The position numbers and the translations under genes are program-made. From the NCBI GenBank assembly GCA_958510875.1, contig OY294067.1, positions 230,979,771-231,043,770 on the forward strand: DNA of 64,000 nt, written 5' to 3'. Positions 25,201 through 40,200 of the stretch are shown piece after piece. A model generated the notes under the pieces. That model saw nothing but the letters and a program-made list of their open reading frames with translations, ran no database searches and was not told where the DNA came from. The stretch is from Endomychus coccineus. Its lineage: Eukaryota; Arthropoda; Insecta; Coleoptera; Endomychidae. The number at the start of each line of letters is the position of its first letter. Within the stretch, counting starts at the first letter, position 1.

Positions 25201-28200
25201 GAATAGATCCTAAATTCTCAACTTTATACATGCCCTGAAGTTTCCAATTCATTAGAGCAATGCTCATTTTCAGTGTTCGTCGTTTTTCTACTCATATGTC
25301 TGTTTGAGTTCGGGGGAGTATACCGAAAATTCCCCATTTACACGTGTCGGTGTGCACTTCAGTAGATATTCAGAGTTATAGATGGCCAAAGCTGGACGCT
25401 GACTCAATAACTGTTTCAATTCCATAAATGAAGTATTCTCGTAATTACTCCATGTGGAAGTAAAATCCTTTAGAAGTACGTTTGATAATGGGCTGGATTC
25501 ATTAGCGAAATCTTTTATGAAGTGCCTGAAATAACTTGCCAATCCCAGGAATTGTCAAATCTCTTCACACAACTAGGTGTTTTGAATTTAAAAATCTGAT
25601 ATTACCTTTGTTGAACATGGTGTGATGGTGGAACTCGTTGTCATAGCCAATATATGATCCAATTTTTTCGACTCCAGTTTTGCGTTAACCATGTTATGTG
25701 TAAATCTTTAGAATATCATTATGGCTGATATTTAGAGATAAGCTGAAGACGATTTGAAAAAAAAAATTAGGTTTACTTATTGGCATTGTTTCATTTCAGG
25801 TTACGTATGCCCTCCATCTTGGGATGGCATAACATGCTGGCCTGAAACGCAAGCAGGAACGATTGCAAATAAAACGTGTTCCTCGATCCACTATATTGCT
25901 GGTTTCAATTTAATAAAGGTAAGTTATGCTTCTATGAAATCTAACGTAGAAGATCTATGAATGCTTTTTGAGCAGAAGCGTAGCAAGGGTATTTTTACAA
26001 ATTTTCGCCCACTTCTTTCAGTCTCCAGTGGATACCTGACAATTGAAAACACCTACAATTTGTAAAACAAATTCATAAAGAAACGGTTATATGAAAAGTT
26101 GTGATACATCAAGGTTGTTGAAAAATCATTATATTCAATTTGTTAACACTTATTTTCTTAGCATATATTAATGCACATCCTGAATAATAAATTATGTAAT
26201 GAACTATAAAAGAATTCAACACTATATAAGAGACAATCACCTGAACTGAAAATAATGGGTATCCTCGGTACTCAAACAGTATTTTCGTTGAATAGGAGTG
26301 ATTGTTTCCGATTTATTATAAATAATATATTCAAATAACTATTTTGCGTGAGTTAGTATATGCAGACTGGTTCCTTACCTTAGATCAATTTTGTTTCGGA
26401 AAAAATCCTAAATTTGACTCAACACTTTTACATGGGCCCCTCCCCTCAACTAGGTCTCTTTGTTCCATGAATTCAGCGCTACAGGTGCTTGACCATTAGA
26501 CGGTACAATAGTAATAAAAAGGTCAAAAATAAACCTTGATGATACCTCTTCTTCTTAGATCGGTATTTCCCGGTGTAAGTTAAGAATATACAATAACAGT
26601 TCCATAACATCATATCAAATCGTAGATTTCATCCTGTTTATTTTAAATTCAACTTGTTTCATATTGTGATAAAATTTAAAATGTCCGGAACAAATTGGCC
26701 CCACCAAAAATAATTAGTAAAACTATATTACCAGAGCCATCACTCCCTATTTTACGATGTGTGTCCACAATGCACACAGGCAGTCGAAATAAGCCAATTT
26801 TACTTAGTTAAAAATTCACACCTCAAGAATAAATAGTTAGTATATTATTTATTCTTGTGTTCCTACTACATAATAAAATTATTAGCCTAACACAATCACA
26901 CTGATAACAACAATCAGCAAAATATCCATGTGTCATCATGCAAAAATAAAATAGAACACTTATTGTTCAGTCTCTGATCTTCGTTATAATTAATAGTCTA
27001 GCCCAAGACGTTCCTCGTCTTGTCCTCGTCGCCCTCTCTCACGCCAAGGTATAACCGGCAACTCTCACGCTCAAGGATGCGTGACGCGAGACGCCTGTCG
27101 AATATCTCCGTATTAAAACTCCATTTGATTTTGCCGATAACGTATTTTTATTTATGCATTCTTTTAACAACATGCGATGCCGATATTTCTGGTACACGTT
27201 TTCTATCATAATTGATAAAAATTAGACATCGTTAAATGCAAATGACATATTAAGTATGTATTTTGAACTTTATAGTTGTAAAAATATATCGACACGGTAC
27301 GTTCATATACACGTAAGATTTTTTAGAGAGTTTTTATAACATCAGCTGGAATTTAGCAATGCCAAATTGCAAAACGTAGCGCTTATCTGGATACCAATAT
27401 AGACAGAAGAAGAAAACAGAAATGGAAAAAAGTTCCAGTGCTTTTGGAAAAACTGAGAGTGAAAATGGTACTTCTAGAGTTATGAATGTTCAGCAAATCA
27501 GCAAATAGAAGAGTCCGAAAAAAAAACAGGATCCGGAATCGGCTGAACAGGAAGTTGTGGACTATCTATCCGAATTTGAACAACTCAGGAAAGTAGTGGG
27601 TATATTTTAATTCTGATGACATAAGATTTTTTGTTGCAAACTTCCCAAATCAAATTCAAAATATGTAATTTCCAAAAGACGCTTTTCAGAATCGTTGAAT
27701 TACCGCCGACTATAGATAACAGTTAAAGAATTCATCGAAGGTGACATTGAAATTATCAATGATTGATAACACTAATAATGATGTGTACCCAATACGTATC
27801 ATGTGTACCTACAGAGTGAACCAAATTAGATGTCCTTGTATGGAATGTTATTAGGCACGCTAAAAAAAACCGACCACGCATCACCGAGCAGTTTTTTTTC
27901 AGTCGAATTCAAGAGAATCTTCGACTTTTTCTACCTTCATTATTTGACGTCACACTCGATTTTCCAATTTTTGCCCACATCGACTATGTCTTGTGTTCTG
28001 GTTAATATCAAAAATATCAAAAAACAGTAACAATTTGAAAATGTTGATTTTACCTGATTTTAACGATATATAATATGTTTCATATTTTTATTCTTCAGCT
28101 TTTCCAGTTTTTTTCTACGAAAAAATTTTTTTTCTCAATAAAATCAGTAGAATTCTATCAAAAGGAAACAAACTGACATTCAGGTCATGCAGGTTGCAAA

Positions 28201-31200
28201 AAGTATTGTGTTTAGTTATCGAGTATTTAAGCTGTCTTTAACATGGGATATCAAAACTGAAAAATATGACGTGATCGAATGTTACCTAGTGTCCAATAAG
28301 CATTGACAATTCGCAAGATAACTGTATCTCCAATGGTTTCCCAATCCAATTTGGTTTACCTGTACAATGTACTTGTACCGATAAACATATTGTTATGATT
28401 TCATTTCCTAAACAATAAAATGATAAAATTAGAACTTACCGAACATTGAAAATGAGAAAAGATTAATAAAAAGATATTATATGGAACTAAAAACAATATT
28501 AAAAGTTAAATAATAGTTAGTATAATATAATGAACAATGTAAAACATAATAAACAACAATGTAATTAGAATAAAAGTGTAAAACAAGAACTTCAGTGAAA
28601 GTGAATAAACGTACAGTGTTACGAAGGCAGAAATCATAATTAAAATGATTACAAAAACTATCATGAGATAGCACAAACTATTGAAAAATGTTGTAGATAT
28701 AAGTTAGGATTAGTAAATTTGAATTATATAATGTTAAAGAAATGTTATTGATATATTATATTATGTATTAGTTTTTAATAATGATAACTGTCAAATTTAT
28801 AATAATTATAGGAATAATCATATTAATAATAACCTAATCATAGGTTATCTTATACCAAAGTGTGTGGAAAAATGTAGGCAATATGAATTTAAAAAGAAGG
28901 AATCATCATCATTTAAAATAAGTTGAAAATCTCCAATAATAAAAAATTTAAAGAATACTAAATTCTGATTGGTCGATGCAATTTAATAAACGTCAGAAGT
29001 AACAATGTAATAGTTCTGTCAGTTTTCAACAATCAACAAAGCATTCTTGATAGGTAAACTAAGCACCTCATTGGTTAATTTTGAAAATACTTAGCGTCGG
29101 TTTTGAAGGCCTATAAAAGGCTTCTGAAGACAAGCCAAGTTAGTTAGCCATCAACATCTGAAGAGTCAAGATACTCAAGCTACTCAAAAGATTTCCATAA
29201 CCTTAGATTATTGGATACACATCGGTGAACGCAAGTGTTCCAGTAGCTTCGTAAGGTTGAAAGTAACCGAAGCAAACAACTAATTTATAGAAGTCAAGTA
29301 GTATTCCCAGTCTTCGAACAAAGTTTTTAAAAGTTATTATAACTATAATTCACAAGTAGCATCGTATAATAGTTAGTCTTCGACAACGTTCCAATACATC
29401 ATTTAAAGTTTTATATCTTTTGAAAAAGAATAAGACAAGTTAACAATTATCAACAGTTCCTGATTTCTAAACAAGTAACCACATTGTTTACCTGTGTTTT
29501 GTGAATAGCAAAGTAATTGTGTACCTACGGGTAAAGTGAATTATCAAATTAATAAGAAAATCAAGCCAAGTGAACATTGCCTACATTTTTAAAAACATAT
29601 TCTTGGATATAAACTAAACGTAAGTTTATTTGTTATTTCTCCATTGTATTATTATCTGTCTGTAAATCTGAAAGAAAGATTGTAGATTATAACTGTGTAA
29701 ACAAAGATAAATTGTAAATAATTGTGAGGTTAGATCATAGATCTATTTGAACATAAAATTGTTAAAATTGATACCTGAGATAAAAATAGAGTCATAGAAA
29801 TTTAAATATGAAAGTTTTTAACATTCAAAGAACATTGTGTTTAATTCCATAGATATAAAATAAAAAGGTAAAAGTTCATTATTCAAATCATTAGATTTTT
29901 CAAATCAAAACAAACATAAGATTCATCATTAAAATAAAACCCTTTAGAGTTTTTTATATCAATATATATCCCTAGTACGTTCAGACATATACATATACAG
30001 ACGACTTGATGTTTCTTACTAATTTTCGCTTCAACATCTTCAATGTAGTTTCTTTTCTATCCAAAGCATGTAATAATGTTGTTAAAGCGGCAAATATGCT
30101 TCTGGGAAAATATAACCAAAAGAGGTCTAATGCATTTCGCAACCTTGAGAGAACACCTTGTGACAGTCGGATTGGTATTTATTATTTCAGGTGGCGATAA
30201 TACTTCATCGACGTGTTATATGAATTGTGAGTTTTTGTTGTAACCAGCTCGGATATCAAAGTTCTTGGTTGATCTGCATACCTTCAAGGTTGTTTTAAGC
30301 TGCCACCATTAGGTGTATGATTCAGCCCATCCAGAAGCTGCTTCTGACTACGTTGCCCTGGTCCCTTCCCAAGTGTCGTCTCGGCTTACATATAATTATA
30401 TATTCACATCTATTCAAGCGTTCATTCTAAAGTTCCTTCTGAAGGAGTCATCCGCTGACACGTGATTAGGAATCACCAGTTAAACTCGTTAATCAAATTA
30501 AATGATGAATGTATATAGGATAAAATTAACAAAATTTAAAATTCAGCAAAACAATTTCGAAAAAAATTTCAACAAAATCAAAGCCATTCAATCTAAAAAG
30601 ATAAATAATTTAATGAAAGGTGTAGCTTATGAAAAACAGAATATCAATGAACAATGGTTAAAAAATCTAACTGACACAAAAATTCCGAATGAGGTGCAGC
30701 ACACGTTAAGCTTAGGTCCGAAGTTTGCTTTGCCTCATAATAATAAAAAACTGCCTATTGACAATATTATTGCAAATTTAGAATGCGGAATCAGGAATAA
30801 AAATTAAGAAGAAAAAAATTAAATTAGAAACAAAGTTTGTAACATCTTGACAAACAAAAAGAACAAACAGAAAGCAGAAATAGGTATTGCAAAGAATCGT
30901 TTTAACTATCATACAAAAATAACAAAAGAGTTCTTAGATGCTAACCCTCAATTTTTAGTTTTGAACGCGGATAAATGTAATAAAACCGTCATAATGCATA
31001 GAAATGACTATGAAAACAAAATAGGAAACCTTTTAAATGATGGAACAACTTATAAGAAATTAAAATCAGACCCTACTTTATCAGTACAAAATAACATGCA
31101 TAAATTGATAAATAAATGGCATAAAGATAAGATAATCCCTATTGAATTAAAAAATAAATTAATTTGCCATAATGGGCTAGCACCTTCCGGAACTACATAA

Positions 31201-34200
31201 AAATGATATACCCCTAAGACCCATTGTAAGTAATATTGGAGCTCCTACTTACAATTTATCAAAATTTCTATCAAAATCTATCAATAAAATAATAGGAAAA
31301 AATGAATTTTATGTGAAAGACTCATGGCATTTTAATGAATTTATAAAAAATCAATCCGTACCAGTAAACCATCAACTAATTTCCTTGGACGTTGTTTCTT
31401 TATTTACAAATATACCTGTCGTTTTGGCATTGAATTGCATCAAAAAACGTTGGGCAGAGATTAAAACCCACACACCTCTTGATCAATCGGATTTTATAAA
31501 TGCGGTAAAGTTTTGTTTAGAATGCACTTATTTTCAGTACGGTAAGCAATATTTTGGACAAATTTTCGGCACAGCAATGGGATCTCCTATTTCAGCTACC
31601 ATTGCTAACCTCGTTATGGAATGCCTAGAGGAATCCGTTATAAATTCATTAGATTTTCAGCCTGTATTCTTTAAACGATATGTAGATGATTGCCTTATGT
31701 GTGTTCCCAACGATAAAGTTCAATACGTGATTAATAAATTCAACAATTTCCACTGTAAACTTCAATTCACTTGTGAAATAGAGATAAGCAAAAACAAAAA
31801 TTTCCTAGATATGAACATTAGGCGTGATGCAGATGGAAAAATAAAAACTTCTTGGTTTACTAAAGAAGTTTGGTCTCAACATTATCTTCATTTCAATTCC
31901 GTTGCACCAGCTTGTTATAAAAAAAAGTGTCATTAACAGCCTTACAGACCGCGCGGAGAAATTGTCCCACGCAGAAGACCGTCCCAAGAATTTAAAAATT
32001 GTTCGTAATAAACTAGAAATGAATGGCTACCCAAAAACGTTCTTCAATCCTATCATTAAAGAGAGAATAAACAAAATCTATAATGGTTCTTCATATAAAA
32101 ATAACATAACAGGTAATACAGACAATTATATAACTTTACCATACATTCCGGAGACCTCAGAAAAAATTAAGAAATGTTTGAAATAGTACGATATAAATGT
32201 TGCGCATAAACTTACTAACTGTGTTGGGAAATATTTCTCAAATCTAAAACCTGTAATACCTAAAGATAAACAAACCCACACAGTATATAAATTGAATTGT
32301 TTAGATTGTGATGGAACTTATACTGGAATCTCTAAACAATATTTACAAAAAAGAATGTACGGCCATAAGTATAGCACAAGAAATAATAACTTAGAAAATT
32401 CCACCGCCCTTGCTAAACACAACTTTGATTATAACCATCAATTTGATTACAAAAATGTTAATATTTTAACTAAAGAAACCAATTATTATAAAAGATCTAT
32501 TCTGGAGATGATTCACATAAAACGGGATTCCAATTCTGTGAACCATAGGATTGATATTCAGGGATTGAGTCAGATTTATACTAACTTGATTAATTAAAAC
32601 TCTTGCAAATTCCTACATGCGTCTTTATAATGTTAAAAGTATATTTTAGGAAGAACGCTCAAAGTGAATTCCAATGCAGGTCTAAAACCTTTTCAAGTAC
32701 GTCATAAATCTACATCTGTTTCGAGTAAATATCAACAAATAGCTTCGAACTTCAGTTGCTTTGAGACCATAGCAATATGCGTTTGTATATTATGAGAATT
32801 TTACTGAACAGTGGATTCTTGTTACAAAAAAATATTCTTTAATATTAACGATACAATTTTCGATTATTCGTGGTTCTGTTCGTTTAGACGGCGTGGGCTT
32901 TCTGATTGAAAATTGTGCGATATGGACGCTTGTGCTGATTAGTTTTAATTAACCCCTTTTGACATAATAAGTCTTCTGATGAAGGTCGTGAGACCGAAAC
33001 GTACGTAAAGACGAAAATTAAAACAGAGTGTTATTGTAACCTATTTCCCGAGAATTTTTATATAAATTCATACTGGGTCAAGAATCTTTATATTATTAAG
33101 ACGATAACGAAAATTTGTTCAATTGCTTCATAGTAATAGTATTTCATTCAATATGACAGCATTTGTTTTTTAGTGTTCGTTATTCGATTATCACATTTTA
33201 CTTCATTTTCAGGACAATGCCACGAAGATCTGTCTAGAGACTGGTTTCTGGTTTAAAAATATAGGTGGTAAAGTTTGGACGAATTACACAAATTGCGTCA
33301 GCAAATCTGGGACAGCCACTGTATTGATTACCAACCACCAAATAACAAACGCACCTAATATATCTCAGGCAAGCATTATTTAGGTTTAACTACAATTCCA
33401 GACATCTTTTAATATGAAGTTCATGTGTCCACAGGCATACGTTCCTGTGTTGAAAAAAATTGCGGAAGCAGGGTATGCTGTCTCGTTTTTATCATTAGTA
33501 GTAGCTATTTTGACAATGATCTCCATAAGGTAAGATATATTGATAAGCTTTGTGCTAACGATCATTATAGTCTTACGAAAGATCGAAATGCATGATTCAT
33601 TGTATATACAAGTTCAAATTACCCTCTGTGGAGAAAAAGTTAGATCTTATTCATAATTGGTGTGTTCATTACTTGCTTTTATCAGAGTCCATTTGTCAGT
33701 TAGTATGTTTCCAAACAGCGTGCTTGAGAAATGTGTCATTAAGTTATGGGGCATTTGTCAATGTCCGAGGGTTATTCGGTAAGAAAAATGTTTGACGGTT
33801 ATTCATTTATTAAATCTGTGAAAGAACAATTGTTAAAATTAAATGCAACATTAGATTGGGTATTTCTTTCCACCAAAGACGATGTTTTACTCGTATTACC
33901 AGTTACCACGCTTGCAATTTATAATCTTATTGTGATGTCCTTGGGATCAACGTTTAAGTATAGTCGAGGAAATGAAGCTCTAAAATAGGCCAAACATTCC
34001 AAAGTCGGCGCAGTTGGATGGATTAAGATACGATTTTCTGCATTCGATTCAGAAAATGATTTTGAAATTTAGTGACGGGGGCACTTTTTGAGGTGAATAA
34101 AAAAAACGGACTCGAATTGGTTTCTCCGGGGTTTTTGCGGTCGCTGAACACGAATGTGCCATCAAAAAAATTCCCTGAGATCCCCTTGGAACATCTCCGG

Positions 34201-37200
34201 GGTATCCGGGGTTCTGACGCCCACATCGATGAATTTCATTAGAAAATCAATTTTAATGTTTTTACTGTTCGGGAGGTGATATAAAGGTTGCTAGTGATGA
34301 TCACGACGTGAAAAAACTTTTCTGCAATACCTAACAAACATTAAAAATAGTTTTCTCTTGAAATTCATCGATATCCAGTGCGTCAGGACCCCGGATAACC
34401 CGGGGATGGTCCAAGGGGACCTCAGGAAATTTTTTAGCGTATTCGTGTTCAGCGACCGCAAAAACCCCGGAGAAACCAATCCGAGTCCGTTTTTGTATTC
34501 ACCTCAAACAGTGCACTCCGAAAAATGCATTTTTTGGCTGTAGAAATACATTACGTTTTTTCCTCGAAAAACAAACCCGGCTCGAAATTTCTAAATCATT
34601 TTCTGAATCGAATGCAGAATCTATCCAACTGCGCCGACTTTGGAATGTGGAATGCATTATTTCCTTGACTAGTATGGCTTCACTGAATTCGGATTATTAT
34701 GACCAGTGATTTTCAACAGTAATTGCTGTTTTTGAACACCATTTTGGCCAATTCGATTAAAGCTCTTGATCTGTTGTATCGGTTCGTGAGTATTTGTTCT
34801 TTCAAGTCAATATAGCCTCAGGAGACGATTTAGTCCATCCGTTAATAGCATCTTTTCCCACAGGAACATTGTCGTACCATTTATCACATCCGTTTTCCAT
34901 TGTCGATTTGATTTCAAGCACCGTTTCAGTGGTGATATATTTGCCCCGTTTTGATATCAGTTTGTGAAAAAGAGCACAGGGCAGGTATTACTGTCAGTAT
35001 TGATAATCAACCATGTACTGCTTGTTCCGCTTTTTGAACCGTCTTGGCAAGTTTTGAGGAGCACCGGATCATATTTAGTGCAATTTGTTGAAAATCCTTC
35101 ATTGCTTTTTTCGATTTAAAAAAAATTGAAACAGGCAACTACCCCACCTCCTCTGCAAGCTAATTCTACAGCAGTAATATGGTCAAACTTACGCATACGT
35201 CCTTAAGGTTTATTTTGATCCAATAACAGTATTATTTGTTGTACTTCAGATAATCTCAAGAGAACTGAGCTGGATTTACGTTTACATGGATCTGCTTTCA
35301 GCTTCTTCCTGACCACATCTCATTTACAATGTTAAATGGGTCAAGCATAACCTTATAGTCATTGTAGTTATTTGAAAACGTACCACATAGTCTCTACCGT
35401 TGCTTCTTTAAATTCTGTTCCATCTCTTCTCCTTATGCTGACAGCTCAATCTTCCAGTGTCAGTTTTCCTACGATTATATGCTCGTTTAACTCGCGTTTT
35501 CGATCATTACAGAACTACATAAATATTTCACACGTACATTTTTTACTATTCGTGGTATTTTTTGGGTATTTTTTTCCCTAATTAGCGCGTCAATCGAATG
35601 AAAGTTTGGATGACCAAAGCGTGACATATTGAAATTTTATTAAACGTTAAGCTATCAAACCGAACTCAAAGAATCTTGATATCTTAGAGATTGAGAACAT
35701 CACCGAATGTTGTTATGAGTTAATAGTTGCTATGATTGGAAAATGTTCTACGAGAAAGTATCTTCGTAAGTCAATTAAGAAGCAAATCGTTGAACAAAGA
35801 AGCTGAAAATTGTTATCAATACGTATTTTCACTATAAATAAGAAACAATCAAAAATACTCTGCATACTCAGATGATGGCTACCTGGTAGCTGAAAAGTCC
35901 TCAGTAGTCCAACAGTATTTTTAGTGGATGAGGATGATTGTTTTTTATTTATAGTGTTATAATCAACCGAAGATATCGAGGATGAAAACGAATATCCGAC
36001 TGTTTCTTCTTCAAACAACCAAGAAGAGAAAATCAATTAACTGAGGACGAAAAGAATCTCCTGATGTTGTTGAGGGATCTGTTGTCAAGTTAAATGTTTC
36101 AAAACTTGCACAAATTGTAACTCAAATTCACGTATAATTTTTTTCAACATGAAACACATTCCTAAAATTTCACAATGTTTTCCACAAATGTAGGGCATTA
36201 AAAACATAAAAAGGTCGCACATATGGTATTAGTACAAATAAAAACCACAAACTCCCATTCATTAAATTATAGAACAATATATTTTAAATTACATAATTAA
36301 GCATTTATAGTGAGATTATCGAAATTAGACAGCGACTTCGCAGGATCTCGATAGCTCAGAACGCGTTTTGTTCCGGAGTGCGAAACTTTGGAGAACTCTG
36401 GCGCAAGAACTGCGAGTACTACGGAAAAATTGTTCATGTAAAAATATTGCGGTTATACCATCTACAATTGTTCCACGTTCCACCTTTGCACCATATATTT
36501 TGCTGGAAACGTTTAAATTGCAAACAAAAAAATTATTAGTTAAAAATTTTAAGCATCTCTGCTTACAGATTATTTCAATCCACTTAAGAGGGAAGAGCAT
36601 ATGAACTTTTTTGATAATGAATAATGAAATAATGTAATCACGTACAATTTACATGGCTGACAGTTCCATAGATTAATGCATCATTATCACAGTTCAGAGT
36701 GAATATGACACATAGCCACTCAACAAGACAGGTAAAGTTTACATGATAGACAGGTGATACATTGACAGTCACATAATGTCCATGACAGACCACTCCATAA
36801 CAAGTCATAAACTTGTGAATTCACATAGCGGCGGCTGAGCTGACCCCTTCTTCTACCAATATTACCTGTTTCTGCCCGCGAACAACAGCTAGTGAATACT
36901 GAACGACTTATTCACAAAAAACGAACTCACCATTTGAACCAAAGTGGCGGCCTTATCCCAAGAGGTGGTACCCCTGCTTTTCAGAGTCAAACTTATCTGT
37001 GACGCCCCCAATCGTACCCAAAACAATTGTTCTTCTATAAGATTTCGATTCAAAATCGACGATTACTAAAAATGTATGTATAATAGAACATAATGTCGAC
37101 TGCGATTCGAAAACAAAAAGACAGTTTTTGCACAAAAAAATGCACAAATGGTACAAAAAAATAATCCTCCGTATCTTGGAAATCGTTCTTTCACGGAACT

Positions 37201-40200
37201 GTTCATTAATGTTAATTGCGACTTCGTTGCATATTTTGGCTCATACTATCCTCCTAACATATATGACACAATAATGTTTGATAACCATGTAAGGATGAAC
37301 TGTGAGTATAAAGAATTAAGAATCGTTGCTAGTTTTTTTGTTTCCCTCTTCTCCCTGCTGGGTTTCGTACTTTTATATTAATAACATACAATTGTTGCAC
37401 ACTTACATGCACATTAGCATGCACAGAAACAAGAAAGGACTCATGTACAAAAACAAGCATACACGCATGCACACGCCAAACATGTGAAATTTATTCCTAG
37501 TTCTAGACCAAACAAACTGGAAGTTATAGCATATTATTGAAAATATAGTATATTGTTATATATAATGATAATAATAACATGCACTCACTGTTAGTAGCAA
37601 GTACAATTTTATTTCAGAAAACTTCACTGTTCAAGAAACATCCTCCACATGCATTTATTTGGATCCTTCATATGTCGGGCATTTATTTTCTTATTGAAGG
37701 AAGTATTATTCCTGGATGGAATAGGTCTGTCGCAGGATATACTAACCAATCAAAATGGATCTTACTTCAACATTAATCCAGAGGTATAACATGTTAACAT
37801 ATATTAGCCTGACATGATTTAATTGAGCATATTTTAAAGACTAACAATTGGGAATGCAAATTACTGACCAGCTTATGGGAATATTGTATAATAGCAAATT
37901 ATTCTTGGATACTCATGGAAGGATTGTATTTGCACAATTTAATTTTCCGGGCATTCATTACAAACTCAGGTGGAAACATTTGTGGATATATTATCATGGG
38001 ATGGGGTATGTATTTTTATTATGTTATTGTAGTATGGTTAATATCAAATACAATTTGTTTTGAGTGAGCATAACCTCAAAAGATAGCAGAAGAATAATAT
38101 TGTAAAAAGAGTATTCGCTTATTCTTGATAATGTTTCTGAGAAAAAATGCATACACTCCTACGTATTTCGGCACTAACTTTTCGTCTTCAGTAGATCAAT
38201 AAAAAAGCTCGGCCCCTGTTGATATGCTGAAGGTGGCACTTAGGTTTCTCCTATAACGGAATGTTGAGATTTGTAAGGTAATAAGTGAATTCAGGCCGGG
38301 CGTCTTATAGCGCGACCGTTTTGATGCGATGACTTCATTATTATTGTTTTTTGTTAGTTACGTAATGAATAATACAGAAAAATATACCATTTTTGACTGT
38401 TTATTTATCTGAATAAATATTATGCATTCATGAAATAATTATGCGATATTGCTCTTTAATATTCAATAATATTTCTATTCCTCTAATCTCTAATTATCAA
38501 CATTATCCTTTCGGATAATTTTTACCTCACTATACTCAGTATACAGCGTCGACCATATATATCTCAGAAACTACTGGGAATAAAAATCTGGAAAAAAAAA
38601 TTCGTTAATAAAGTGACCATAAATAAATCCTGGAAATTGTTTTTATGTTCCGAGTTTTGCCGCAAGGGGGCGCAATGGAAAATTAAATATTAAAATTCTA
38701 AATTTCTCCGGAAATTCTGACATTAAGGTACCTATATCTTTATTAAGATCATTAGATAGGTTAGACAATTTTACATCATTTTGATACGAAGTTCATTGGC
38801 GCACCGACCTTGATAAGAGTGGGGGAAGCTATTCAAAAGTATAATCATTTAAATCGATGTAGTTTCTAAACGACCCATTCGATTTTAGTAAACTTGAGCT
38901 TGTATAGAAGAGAAAGTACGTACTTTCAATTGACGTATCTATTGGTACACGATAGTTCCTAATAAAATTGCTAGAGAGCGTAATTTGTAATGAGAACAGT
39001 TTTTTTTGATTTTATCCCAAAAACTCAAATCATACGGTATAACTATGACATGATGATCGAAAATGAGATTAAATTTGCAACACAAACCTGAAAACCGCAC
39101 ATCAATATCTTTTTTCGTTTCAAAGTTATAGTAAAAAATGTACGTTCGTGACACAGGAACCTGTAACCTCTAATTTAATTATATCAGAAGAACTATGGGG
39201 AAATTGTTTTCGCTATTGCATTTTCCATATGATAGAGGCAAATATCCACAATTTCAACTCTCCTGTGGATTCTACATTGAGTTAGTAAGGCACTTGTGAA
39301 ATTGGAGTCATTATTGCACAAGAGGCATTAATTAAATCTAAAAAACTTGTCAAGTAAGCTCTTGGGTTTGTTCTGTTTACAGATAAATTCAGATAAGCAA
39401 AATCTAATACTGTTTATCATGATTTATTATACCTAACTATCTGAAAATGCCTTTGACAAATGAAGAAGCTTACGATATGTTGGCAGTATTTTTTCAGTGT
39501 TCCAAAAATGCAACATAAGCATCTCGATAATACAGTATCCTGATAGTAGGCATTATTCCAAAAGAGTTTTCCTTCGTCTAGCTCGACGTCTGCAGCAGCA
39601 CAGTTGCGTTCAACCACTCCCGACATTGCAAAGAAATCGAAGGGTAAGAGTTGAGGAAAATGTAATAAATGTCTAAGCTTACGTACATAATGAGCTTCCT
39701 ACTTGAGTATCAGACCAATTTCGAGTGCCACTACCATATTCAACTTCATCTAGCCCCCTAAATGCTGACGATTTCGACAACCAATCAAATTTTAGTAAGA
39801 ATGTAAAAATATGGCTACCCGAAATGAACTAATTTTATCAAAAATTCTGTGAACCGATGTGGCACCTTCTGTGACTTATCTGTCAACAGAACAAACAGAA
39901 GAGCTTACTTGACAAGTTCTTTTGATTTATTTCATGGATTCCTGTCAAATAATGAAATATGACTAACATGACTTCAATTTCACAAAACGTTACTAACGCA
40001 ACGAAGAATCCACTAGTGTGTTAATATGTCAGATATTTGCTGATATCGTATGGAAAATGAAATAGCGAAAACAATTTCCCCATAATCCTTCTGATGAAAT
40101 TAAAATAGAGGTTCAAGTTTATTTCAATTTTATTTCAAATTATTTTCAAATTACATTTATAATTTTACATGTATCTGTGGCACTTGAGAAAATCTCGTGC

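Larger units (their letters stand above)
30490..33110 (+). mobile_element. Penelope-like element (PLE) with GIY-YIG endonuclease and hammerhead ribozyme
   Basis: Holds RT and GIY-YIG coding remnants (30502-32597), then a 3' region with a hammerhead ribozyme at 32971-33012 and a tail ending near 33110. The end was placed by comparison with a second, reversed copy at 57331-58052: homology stops at the same point. No upstream terminal repeat was found, so the copy may be 5'-truncated. It sits in a receptor intron in the sense orientation, about 100 bases before exon c. Confidence 0.85.
33994..34648. mobile_element. Fold-back/TIR element, 655 bp, carrying the shared box
   Basis: Ends are perfect inverted copies (ACATTCCAAAGTCGGCGCAG and on to TTGGAT). 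Imperfect inverted homology continues (TTCTGCATTCGATTCAGAAA and complement) and includes a CTCCGGGGTTTTTGCGG box on each side. No coding capacity; several open frames are by-products. Lies in the receptor intron after exon d. Confidence 0.85.

Noticed and set aside
35713..36036. 107-codon - strand frame
   Set aside because: Low-complexity serine-rich frame with no motif, splice context or homologous repeat seen.
37579..37776. 65-codon frame over exon e
   Set aside because: The splice phase from exon d requires another frame, which gives the class B TM2 signature. This one is a shifted reading.
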